A stretch of 64,000 bases of DNA, taken from positions 15,942,001 through 16,006,000 of the forward strand of contig NC_091100.1 of NCBI RefSeq assembly GCF_024713975.1. The letters are read 5' to 3'. Below, piece after piece: positions 32,086 through 53,781 of the stretch. Position 1 is the first letter of the stretch; every line of letters begins with the position of its first letter. The stretch comes from Paralichthys olivaceus. Its lineage: Eukaryota > Chordata > Actinopteri > Pleuronectiformes > Paralichthyidae. The translations under genes were made by a program, and so were the position numbers. The notes beneath the pieces were generated by a model, which saw only the letters and a program-made list of their open reading frames with translations, made no database searches and was not told the origin of the DNA.

Positions 32086-33904
32086 GTTAAACGCATATTT
32101 TCCAATTTTCACAGTTTTCTCTGACACAGTCTGTTAATTCATGACAGATGCACAGCTGGTTCAAACAACATGTCACATATACTGTATATATGCAGCTGCT
32201 GCTGAGCTGCATGTTGTACAACACATGCCCCACCCTCTGTGCATACGTTTCCTCTTTTTACTGGATTGTCTTCACAGCAGCACAAACCAAACATGAAGTG
32301 CAATGCAAAACACCATTAAACAACAGTCTGTTACTCATCTCTCCACAACATGATGATGAAACAGGATGCCTACTTCTGTTCAAGAAAATACTTAGTCTAA
32401 TAGTTTGTTGTTGTTAAGATTAGCCTATTTTTTTTAAAATAACATGAGATATATATAAATATTATGTGTAACTCTACAGTATTGTGCGAGTATGAGTTCC
32501 AACAAGGATATTGGAATAAAGTGTGAGATCAATCGTATAGAAAATAAAAAGAGGTTAACGTATTTAACAGTATTGTTAATTTATATTAAATGGAATGTTA
32601 ACCTATGTTTAATAAAACATAATTGAACAAAGCAACCGATCAATACCCAGGTACAGAGGTTCAGTAATCCAGCCTTGAGGCAATTAATGTGGCGGTACAA
32701 GATGGACATGTTTAGCAATGGTCAAAAAGAGCTAAAGACAGCAACCTTTCACCACAGAGTCTAAGTTATTTTATCACAAGTGCGCTCCTAAAGTAATCAC
32801 CTAAAAATGAACTGCAATCCTAAAACTGACCTGACTTTGTGCAAACTTGTAAGGTTTCCTACGTTTCTGTTATCTCTTATTCATTGGAAATGTGTGACAA
32901 GCACCTTACCCAGAATGACTGTGACGAGAGTAATCACAACAAAAGACTGCTCCTATGCTCAACATAACATACGAATGATGGCTTAAACACAACCCAGTGC
33001 TTTTATGGTGTGATTTTTACTTTTAGTACATACCATAAGACAAACACTACAGTAATGCCGTACTAGTTATTGCAATGATCATGTTGTTCCTTTGTGCATC
33101 ATTTTGTCATTAATCATATGTTGATCAAAACGTTTATGCTAGAGCCTGACTGATAAACAAATATGAGCCTTTCACTGACATATTTGTGTCTGTATTGCGA
33201 ATATGATTTTGTAAAAAAAAAAAGGTTTCTTTTCTTAATTCAAGTTCTATATATGTGGTTGTACTTCTTTTTATTTACTGTAAATTGTAATAAAATTTCA
33301 GATTAAATTGTAAAATATGAAGCCTCACTAAGGACATCTTGAGATTCATTTATGCTGAACATTTAGACACGTGTACAGGTGCAAGATTTGGCATTTTATT
33401 TAAATTTTCCGTAAATATTAAAAATCTGGCATATTTAGAGGAATGATATTAATGTGTCGGTGCAATTTGGTGCAGCTTGATTGGATTACAGGGGCAACTG
33501 GTATTGGTATCAGCGTGTATGCCTCCAATAATCCATATTGGTCGGGCTTTATTATATACACATCAGTGATAGCTGAACCTAAGTGCACTCAATTTCTATG
33601 TTTTAAATAAGTACTGTGTTCTGGCACCTGAACTTCCTACATACATCCTGACTATTTCTAGTCAACTAAAGCTTTTCATTTAGCACATCGGCAACAACAG
33701 GTGACAGCAGGGGTGAACTGTGCTGAGTTACACTGACCTACATTTTCATTGAGTTCACTGTTCAGAAATGATCTGACAACCACATTAACCTGATCTGTGA
33801 GAACAGGTGTAGCCAACTTCGTTCTTTAATTTACTGCTACACACGTTTCTGAGCTAAAGAAACATCTGATAAGGTTTTTATACTCAACAGACCCATCTGC
33901 TCGT

Positions 33905-33905
<1 letters not shown>

Positions 33906-33961
<56 letters not shown>
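33906..33961. repeat. (CA)n microsatellite
   Basis: An uninterrupted CACACA run of roughly 28 units lies in rhbdf2 intron 1. Confidence 0.97.
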
Positions 33962-33965
<4 letters not shown>

Positions 33966-34026
33966 CAGACTTATTAACAGTCGTTCCCACATTTCATTTA
34001 AAGCCACATGTTCACAGGCTGTCAAC

Positions 34027-34400
34027 TAGGGGTGGGACAACATATTGATATGTCAATATATCTTCTTATTAGATAGGATTATCACTATATATCGATATTT
34101 GGTTATTTCGTTTTATCTAGTTAAGACTTTGGACACTTTATATATATGTCACATTGGAATGACGGCACATGTTGACACTGACAAGTCACAGTGTGTTTGT
34201 TAAACTAACATAAGACTTTTTTTTCCACTGTTTCATCTCAGTTTGTGTCAAACTCTGTGGAACTGAAACCAAAACGAGTGAATATAAATCCTGCACTTTA
34301 TCTCTTCAGGGGCATTTCGTGTTCGGATATCGTGATGCATGGTTATATGATTGTCTTGCAGTGTATCGATTATCGCAGATTATCGGGATATCATCGTGGG
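34027..34400. mobile_element. Possible decayed hAT-like element
   Basis: It starts 'taggggtgggacaacatatt' and contains many ATCGATA/TATCG phrases ('tatatcgatatttgg', 'gtatcgattatcgcag'), as in common fish elements beginning TAGGGGTGGGAC. The right end is unclear, so the extent is approximate. Confidence 0.35.
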
Positions 34401-34857
34401 GCATGGCATCATCGCCATCATCCCAATGCGTTTTACAAATACACCAGAACCGAGAAAATAAAATGTATTAATATTATAGTTCACATAGAAAAACACATGG
34501 AGGGCTGAATGACCGCGGCGGCACATGGAGACTTTAATGAAGTATGAACGGATAACAGAGGGGGGGGGGTGGAGGTGGATAGTGTATCCGCATGTACTCG
34601 TCTCCCGGCGGGCAGAGCAACAAAGGGCTTTCCCGGGACACGCTGCCTCTTCTTCCACCGTTCCGACTGTCACTAGCCCTCTTTAAAAAAACACTTGAAA
34701 TGATCTCTACTAACAGCGTGTCACTACCTTCCCTTTGACAAATGACTCGGAAGCGCTCAGTTTGTTTATCTGCAGTTATTTCAAGCTTCAACTCGACTGT
34801 GACAGCGACACTAAGCAGCTCACTTCTACCAAAAACAAAACTTGTAGTTTCACTCAC

Positions 34858-35100
34858 CTCCAGGGGCACACGAGTGTCCTGCTGTTCACGAGAAGGGGGG
34901 ATACGAGGAATATGTCCGCCTCACCACCGGTGTCTCCACTTCCCTCTTTCTCTTCTTCCAAAAATCCTCCACCTCAGCCCGGCGGAGGAGCAGGGGGCGG
35001 AGCCTCCACTGCTCTCGTCCACCGAGGGGGCGAGCTCAGGCCCGGGTCCAGCCTCCTGCAGCTCCCGGCCCCCGCTCTGGAGCTGCGCTCAACACTCCTG
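34858..35100 (-). promoter_or_regulatory. rhbdf2: Probable rhbdf2 first exon and GC-rich promoter
   Basis: A consensus minus-strand donor (GGAG|GTGAGTG) ends at 34858, preceded by GC-rich sequence with several CpGs and a GC box (GGGGGCGGAGC, 34993-35003). A CpG-rich patch also lies at 34500-34650. This is the only promoter-like stretch upstream of the rhbdf2 coding exons in the window. There is no TATA box. The start site cannot be fixed by eye. Confidence 0.5.
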
Positions 35101-35424
35101 GTGCTGTGGAGGGAAAATAGTGCCCATATCAGTTTCTTTATGAAATGTTACAAATTGAAATTAAAGTTCTTTAAAGTGATTTGAAAAAAAAAATGTGTTA
35201 AAAACAAACTTTAATTCACAACTGTGTGTCAGTGCTACGCCTTATGTAAGTCACAGTACAGGTTTTGCAGTTTTAAAATGAAGTAGAGTACATTTTTCTC
35301 ATACGATTGTCCTCCACTTTCTAACAATGCAAAGAAAATGTGTGAGTTTTGCAATCTTAAAGGCATAGTTCAAAACACTTTCATTTTGTGGGATGGTTCA
35401 AGACTGTACACTAGTTAAGAGCCA

Positions 35425-35760
35425 TCATTTATTCTCCGGGAAATCAAGGACAAACAACAACACCCTGATCCAGATCCACAACAAAATGTAATGTGTTCTC
35501 TGACTCACATCGCATCCTTCCACCAAGTTTTGTGGAATTTTCCCCATATAATTTTTATTTGGATCTGCACCATTCAAAAATATCAGCCCCTGTTTAAGAA
35601 CGCATAACAAAATGAATAGCTCTGTCCCATGATCCAGACCCACAACACAATTTACTGGGTTCTTCTCTCCACCATGCCCCACCCCTCCACAAAATGTTAT
35701 GTTTTTGGCATGATCTTACAGACAACAAATGCAGACAAAAACATAACCTTGGCACATGTA
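35425..35760 (-). repeat. Dispersed repeat, 'ggttatgttttt' family, copy 3 (inverted)
   Basis: Read on the minus strand it starts near 'gccaaggttatgtttttgtc' and contains 'attttgtggaggggtgggg' and 'ttggtggaaggatgcgatg', parallel to the copy at 23838-24130. Confidence 0.6.
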
Positions 35761-36904
35761 GTAAAAGTGGATGACACCTCTCCACTTCCTTCAGCTATAC
35801 AAAAAATACACCTCCAAAGCACTGCCATCTTGTGGTTTTGATGTCATTCTGGAGCCACAGAGTGCTGTAGTTATTGTAGTGTGGCTGTAAGATATCGAGG
35901 TCCCGCCAATAGACTTGACCATTCGCAATGGTAGTTTACTAGAAAAGACTAGTCTACATTGTGACCAAACAGCCACCAACGATGTGTTTATAGCCTGAAT
36001 AGTACAACATCTGTGAGGCCCATTAAATGCCTGCTGTGGTGTTGCTCTGACAACATTTATAGCAGGATTCCACTGTCTTCTTAGGGTTTAAAGTAGAAAT
36101 TCATGGGGTTTTACAATGTAACATGTTGCTGCAATATTTTTGGCTGATACTATATGAGGTGTTGGGCCTAATATTGTTGGTAAAGTGGAATCCTCCAGAG
36201 GCCTTGAAAACCAATTGAAAATAGGATTAAGACATATAAACACAACACAATGATTTTTTTTTGATTTTTTATTAATATAACTTGCAGGTTAAATTATTCA
36301 CTAACCACTAAAATAGTGTAGCTTAAAGTCACTGTTATTCAACAAATTATCACACAAACAGCTTAGTCATTACATATTGTCTTGTGCCCTTACAGCAGAA
36401 TCAACTGATCTGTGTGAAAACAGAAATGAAATACTATGACTTTTTTCAATTAGTTAGATTAAGGTAAGATAAATTCCTCAGGCACATTATGTTACACCAC
36501 AAATCATCTTTACAGTCCACAATGAGGCTTTAGATTAAAGCTCCCCCGTTTCCTCAGTGTCTTTACAGTCACAAATTGCTCCGTACATTCATCAGCCTTA
36601 GTATCTACCGTTTAGATTTGATTGCTCACAGAGCAAAATAATCTTCTGCAAGTTGACATGAACCAAGAGCACAAATCCACCAATTCTGAAACTGTAATAA
36701 CAAAAATATAGGGAAGCATTAATCTAGAAAAAGTCATCCAGTTTGAACAGATTTTGATCCTATCTGAACATGAAGAATTCAACCAGAAAGACTTGAACAA
36801 CATAGCATGTTAACACTAGATTTATTTTAAGTTTAAAATATTTCAAAAATCATCTGGATATTGGCAGGGGTGAGACCCTTCTTTATATCAACCTCAAAGA
36901 GCAA

Positions 36905-36938
36905 GGGGGGGGGGGGGGGGGGGTGGGGGGGGGGGGGG
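36905..36938 (+). repeat. Long G homopolymer runs (19 G, T, 14 G)
   Basis: There are 19 consecutive G residues, one T, then 14 G residues. Such runs can form G-quadruplexes and are error-prone in sequencing, so the exact length should not be trusted. Confidence 0.9.
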
Positions 36939-38050
36939 TGTAATAGTGCAGATAAAAAGATAAGTGGCCTCATTAAACACTCAACAACTGTCAGAAATTC
37001 ATGTCTTTTCTCAAACTTGACACGCCTCACCTTGCACCATTTGTCTGCCGAAAGCCTTTCTGTCACACAAACACATTCAGAAGCATGTGGAGACTCAGAC
37101 ATACACACTAGTATCTGTGTTGTCAACCAGTCAAGTATGACGCAGTTATTAAATATACAGCAGCTCACGTGACAAGTGGTGGAACTGAGGAAAAAGACAG
37201 ATTGCTTTGTCTTTGTGAGTGAAACAGTAACTGGAATAATTTAGGTACTTTTTCCATCATGTAAAACCATTGTGTTTTTTCTAAATGAACAATGTGAGCC
37301 ATTGTTATCTTAGGAGGAAACTACCAAATGTGAAACAGACACAATGGTAGCTTACTGGGCATTTGATACTAAATATAGAAATTAAAATTCTTACGTTTAA
37401 GAGATGTTTAGTAAGCGTAAAAATGTTATTACACAGTATTTTAAGGAAAATGTTTTTAAATCTTGTTTCCATTGATCTACTGCTGTAAACTGCTGTGCTG
37501 TTTATCCCCTGCAGACTAGAGCAGTCGATCATATTACAACATAATGAACTGGCACAGGATGGTCAGGGGCTTGGCAGACTTGAGAAGAAGAAAAGTCTAC
37601 AAAATGCCTACAGCGAACGATAAATGTCAGGGACAAATGGATGGTGCCTTTTTTTAGATAAAATGTTGGTCCATGTAGTCAGGGGAAGCAACCAAAACTG
37701 ATTCTGCTGATGGAATGGAGTTTCTCAAGAGAAAACACAACTTAAACTGTAATTCTTGATTATTTTTCAGCATTTTCAAAGCTACATTTTCTGGCACAAA
37801 ATATTGACTTCATTAGATATAAGTTTGATTTCTGGTTTTGCTTCCTGTCCCCCTTTTGCTTCCAATCATCTTCAGATTGTTAAAGGTTGTCTACAAGACT
37901 AGACAGGGCTAGGTTCCTTCAAAGTAAGACAAGCCAACAATGAGTGAAGACCATCATGGGGCTGATATGATGGGTTAGCACTGTTATGGTTTTTCCTATG
38001 TACGCAGAGGTGAAGGGTCAGAGCCAGGATTAAAAGGTGCAAGGATCCGC

Positions 38051-49341
<11,291 letters not shown>

Positions 49342-49596
49342 GGCTGTGTCTCAGGCTGAGGTCCGGTGTGGATCGTGTGTATGATGGGTGTGTGTAGTGG
49401 AGATGTTGGTGTGGGTCTTCCTTCAGATGTTGCGTTGCTGTCTGAAGAACTCACAACGACCTGCTCCCAGACACGCATGCGCAGACGACAGCATGGGAGG
49501 AGGAGAATGACGGAGCACGTGACCTGCATCCCGGAAGCAGCAGACTTTAGATTTCATGTCCAGCCTCTGATTTGTGAAGTATTTTAGATCAAGACG
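49342..49596. promoter_or_regulatory. Bidirectional promoter of acox1 and ten1
   Basis: Only 255 bases separate the two divergent start codons. The interval has an NRF1-like palindrome (CACGCATGCGCA, 49472-49483) and a CACGTG E-box (49516-49521) extended to CACGTGAC. No TATA box is seen. These features fit a housekeeping divergent promoter. Both transcripts must start inside or very near this interval unless unseen upstream exons exist. Confidence 0.7.
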
Positions 49597-52314
49597 ATGC
49601 TTCCAGCTGCTGCAGTGTTTCATTTCCCCTGGGAAATAAACAGCGGGTCGGTCCAGGAAGGAGAATCAGTGAGGACGTTCGGCAGGTATTTTTTTTTTAA
49701 TTATTTTGTTGGTGACTGTAACAGATCAAGTGTAATGATCCTGTGTCATTTTTTGTATTTGAGTGAAGTGATACTTTTTGCTTATCCTCCATCCCTGCCA
49801 GGGATACAACACCTGATTGAAGAGATGATAGCAAGTTTGACAGATCTAAGCACAGTGGGTTTATTTCGGTTTGTTAGCTTCAGGGTGCAGAAGAAGATGT
49901 GTAAATGATCTTTATATCAGTTTTCTCAAGTCTGAAACTGCCTCTATTATCTTGTCCATAGTTGACATGTTTAAAAATGGTATCTGTTTTTTTTATTTAG
50001 AACTGGTCTGGTCTGGCCCAAATAATTAAAAAAGCAGTGAACTAATTTAGATCATTTGTGAATAACATTCACAGATCTGAGTGTGTTTTAAGCATATCAT
50101 TGTTAATCAGGTTTAAGTACAGAATGGTTTTCTGTCACCTGGTCTAATGCGAGAAAAAAATGAGATCATTTAGTGAAACTGACTTGAAAGAGAATTCATA
50201 AGGACACTGCACCTACACAAGGTTTTTTAAACCAACTTTACTTACAATATATGGAAGGTAAATCTGGATTTGGAGCTCAGTCAGTCATGTGACCGTTGAC
50301 TGTCTAACCTGCAACTTTCACAATTTGTCATTCTGACAGAGACCTTGTTGTTTGTGTTTAAACAATAAAAACACACTTGTTGTAATCAGCAAATATGCCT
50401 GAAAGGCTAATACACATATTTATTTAGCTATAAAGGAAAAGTTTAGCTATGTACAACAACAACAACTTCCCTCTGCTTACTCTATATATGCCCTGAGGAC
50501 TTTTTCATTCTGAGGAGACATGCACTGAAGCAGCTCACATCATCACGCAGTCTGACATGATGCACCTCACCAAAGAGAAGCAGTGCTAGCCGTCACATTA
50601 GAGGGGTTGGTGAATATATGTGTTCAATAATTCTGCCATCGAGGGTTGAAAAATTGAAGTAGGCCTTAATTGGAAAACCGCCAGCTCTTGCTAGCTTTTC
50701 CAGGAATACTTACCCTAGCTTAAAACTATTTTAGTCTAATTGTTAATTATTATTATTTTGCCTTCAATATTTATTTACTTATTATTTTACCTTTGCTTAT
50801 CGTCTGAAGAAAAGCAGTAAAATCACCCTTGGTCTTTATTTCTACATATGTATATCTTTTATTTCATTTAAGTCTTATTTGATTTTTATATTACTATGTT
50901 TATAGCTGCTTTTGCTCTTTCACCTCTTTCTCAGGAGCTCTGTGACATTTGAATTTCCCTACGGGGATTAATGAAGTACTTCTTATTCTGATTGTGCGTT
51001 CACAAATAGTATACATTTCTCTCCCCCTTGTTTGGCTTATACAGAATGCATCTCTAACTTTAAATGATATCACCTGCTGTCCAGTTTACCTTGTAAAATG
51101 TGTTTAATTTCCCAGACTTGTCTGCTATCAGCCTGAGGAGTCCAGAGCTACGCTGTCAGCTCAGCACGCTTCCAAAGAGCACCATGTGGTCGTCCACACT
51201 TTGTTTGTGGAGCCCTTTAACCCAATAATTGGAGCCCAGTACATAGTTCTTGGTGAAACAGAAAATGCTGAGGGTAAGAAAAAACTTTATAATCTGTTTT
51301 TAGTGGCAATTTTTGAAACATTTATGAGAACTTTCAACTTTCTGTCTTGGGTCCACAAACAAGAATTATATTGAATTGTATGACATTAAATGTTATTTAA
51401 TTATGATAATGATCTGAGCCTTTTCTGTGGGGAGTTTGCCTGTTCTCTGTTGACTGCAGGTGTGAATGTAGGTATGAAGATTGTTTGTCTCTGTATGTTA
51501 CCCTGGGTAGAATGTACACACACCTTAAGCCAGACTGCTTGACGTAGAACATGTGCTTTGAAAGCTTAATAGACAGATGAAATCCAAACATTCCTGTAGG
51601 CTAAGTGCACGTAGCTACACACTGACCACTTTACCTTAACTGCCTCCACCTTTTTACATGAACACCCACAGGAAGTGAGTCACTTAGTTTTCCACAGAGG
51701 CTGGCTGAGAACTTAACTGTTAACTGTGTGTGTGTATAATTTTGCGTTCAGGATGGAGGTTGTGTCCTTGCAGAGTAGAGAGTGGTCATTTCCTGTATTT
51801 AACCTTTAACTGGTGACAGACTTGCGTGCACTTTTAGAGATCCCTGCAACTGTAACCAGGGCCAAAAACTGTAGCAACATTCTACCTTCTTCAAAACAAA
51901 AAAAGAAAGAAAGCCATTCAGTGTGAATGCACATTGCTGGACTGGTTTCTGCCGTCCCTTTATTGGCTGCATATGTTGGGTGATTGTAACTTGTACTGTA
52001 AAGTGCTGTGAGTGGTCGATAAGACTGGAAAAGTGTTGAATAAATACTGTCAATTAGTATTTTTACCATTTACATTTCATTCACATCACTGGGCTCTTTT
52101 AAATACATTCAGGACTTTCTACCTCAATCGCCTGCTGACATCAGTATCTTCTCGTCTTACAGGGGTTGGCCACATGGTCCGTGCCCGTGTGCTGAACTGT
52201 GTTGATGGTGTCAACATAGCTCTGCTGCAGAAAGCCATCAATGAGCAAAGAAGCTTCTTCAGGGAGAGAGAGTGTAAGCAGAGTGAAGATGCACAGCCTG
52301 CAGATGCAACCTGA
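49597..52314 (+). CDS. ten1: CST complex subunit TEN1
   Basis: Small OB-fold subunit of the CTC1-STN1-TEN1 complex, which binds telomeric single-stranded DNA and supports C-strand fill-in by polymerase alpha-primase in the nucleus. Coding exons are 49597-49685, 51116-51273 and 52163-52314, 399 nt, 132 aa (human about 123). The protein starts MLPAAAVFHFPWEI and includes VRTFGRL, the HHVVVHTLFVEPF strand and the VGHMVRARVLNCVDGVNIALL C-terminal part typical of TEN1. The last 15-20 residues are acidic and polar and look less conserved. It is divergent from acox1, as in mammals. Its poly(A) signal lies at 52756. Introns hold retroposon fragments. A short protein, so slightly less certain than the larger genes, but the neighbourhood agrees. 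Confidence 0.93.
50935..50992 (+). repeat. Non-LTR retroposon 3' tail
   Basis: 'gaatttccctacggggatta' followed by 'atgaagtacttcttattctg' resembles the common fish tail ending in GGGATTAATAAAGT. It lies in ten1 intron 1. A likely AT-rich body is upstream, but it is not diagnostic. Confidence 0.65.
51415..51545 (+). repeat. Degraded SINE-like segment in ten1 intron 2
   Basis: 'gtggggagtttgcctgttct', 'aggtgtgaatgtaggtatga', 'attgtttgtctctgtatgtt' and 'accctgggtagaatgtacac' follow the order of a widespread fish retroposon body. Confidence 0.6.
51985..52065 (+). repeat. tRNA-SINE 3' tail in ten1 intron 2
   Basis: 'gtaaagtgctgtgagtggtc', 'aagactggaaaagtgttgaa' and 'taaatactgtcaattag' match the familiar 3' end of fish tRNA-SINEs. 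Confidence 0.7.
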
Positions 52315-52755
52315 TCAGGGTCTTCACTCATCAAGTTTCCCAGGGTGCTCGTTGATCGTTGGGGGCCGGCCCTTGTGCCAAGTTGTACTGGACTGCTGTC
52401 ATAGAAGCTCCAATGAAATTTAAGATGTTTATGTGTAAAAGACACAGATGTACTTTTTGTCAGTTAATATGACAGTCTTGTTTATGTCTGACCATAACAG
52501 ATTTCTGCTCTTTCTCAGGATGAAAACTGCAAATTAATGGTTTGATAATAGGATTTAACTGTTTGGTCAATGAAGAACCGAGATATTTTGAGTCTGTACT
52601 TTAAAAGTATGATGCATTTTTTTTACTGTCTTCAGATTTAAAATAGGAATATATGATAATATAATACTATTTTTTCAGTGCTAGTATTTTTGTATGGTGA
52701 ATGTTACCAGACCAAAAACATGGGCTTTGTTAGATATGTCATATGTGGATCATGT

Positions 52756-52761
52756 AATAAA
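52756..52761 (+). terminator. ten1: Poly(A) signal of ten1
   Basis: A canonical AATAAA lies about 440 bases after the ten1 stop codon. Confidence 0.6.
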
Positions 52762-53781
52762 GATAAAAAACAAAACTTTGTAGATTAATTCCAATTATTT
52801 TAAAACATATCAAATACATAAAATATGAATCCAAAACACTCCTATTAAGCGCTTGGCACTGATCAGAGGGTTTAAAAGGTGTCTGACATGGTTGAATATC
52901 AGATACATTTATGCAGCTTGGTGTACTCGTGCTTGTTATACAAATTGGGTCTTGCAATGTGGATCAAAATTCTGAATATGTTCTTTTAACAAGTCTGAAG
53001 ACATGCTAATAAATTAAGAAGTCACCTGTATGTCTGACTTTCTGTCAGAGTGTATGTATTCCCAGATTTTTGAAAACAGAATGTTCATGTAAGCTAATGT
53101 AAACTAATCAAGTTCAATCTAGTTAATCAATCCAGTCGTCAATTTCTACAAGCTGTTAATTGACAGCAATGGAGGAATCTTTCCTCTTCTCCATTATTTG
53201 GGCCTGAAAGGTGCATGAATCACGAAGTTGTGGTTAAAGTCAGTCAGAGTTTATGTTGTGAAATTTGTAAAACAGCTGTCTACTGTAACTGCCTGTGTTT
53301 TATTTAGAAGACTACACTGCATCGAAAATGAGGGAGTCAATGCTCTTTGACCATTATAATTTAATTTTTATTGATATTTGTTTCATAATAAAGTATCAAA
53401 CAAGATTGAGCTTTAAAGTGAACAGAGTCAAGAATAGCCCATGAATAATACAGGATCAAACCAATCTTGGTAAATAGGATTGCACCATGTCCCCGTATCC
53501 CTAATACAATAACATCAAAGATAAACTGCATTAATATTCTCTGTTTTTAAATTAAATCAAAAAACATCTGCCAAAGTCAGATATGTTTGGTAAACAAAGG
53601 CAACTCAGCAGCAATCATTTAGGCTAGATAGAAAGCTTTGCAGTAGAAGTCTTTTCCTGAGTCAAATTGTACATTGTAATTCATGTATTGATTTCATATG
53701 GAGTCCCCATATCTAATAGTACATTTTTACCAAATCACATCAAAGATATATCAGATAACTCCAATTATGCTGTAAACATAT
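52762..53781. other. Space between convergent ten1 and evpl
   Basis: Contains the presumed evpl 3'UTR; no kinase exon or other coding sequence is recognised. In human the CDK3 gene lies between TEN1 and EVPL, and nothing resembling it is present here. Confidence 0.65.
53367..53372 (-). terminator. evpl: Candidate poly(A) signal of evpl
   Basis: TTTATT on the plus strand reads AATAAA on the minus strand, about 410 bases beyond the evpl stop codon. Another lies at 53298-53303. Confidence 0.45.

Larger units (their letters stand above)
24316..34857 (-). other. rhbdf2: Intron 1 region of rhbdf2, upstream of the first coding exon
   Basis: About 10.5 kb without recognisable coding sequence. It holds a MITE copy (24484-24870), several repeat fragments, a CA microsatellite and one probable non-coding exon (29924-30071). 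A DR1-type motif, TGACCTTTGACCA, lies at 29596-29608. The rest is AT-rich intronic DNA in which I see nothing further. Confidence 0.6.
35100..38050. other. Intergenic DNA between rhbdf2 and acox1
   Basis: No gene recognised. It includes an inverted dispersed repeat (35425-35760), a long G run (36905-36938), and minus-strand AATAAA motifs at 36268-36273 and 36821-36826 that could end the acox1 3'UTR. The rest is plain AT-rich DNA. Confidence 0.6.

Noticed and set aside
34735-35184. Overlapping plus-strand frames of 133-149 codons
   Set aside because: They lie in the GC-rich rhbdf2 promoter and first-exon region and read as low-complexity Ser/Pro sequence. An antisense gene cannot be supported.
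36861-37172. Plus-strand frame with a poly-Gly stretch and its minus-strand poly-Pro partner
   Set aside because: Both are produced by the G homopolymer. There are no splice sites or similarity to support a gene.
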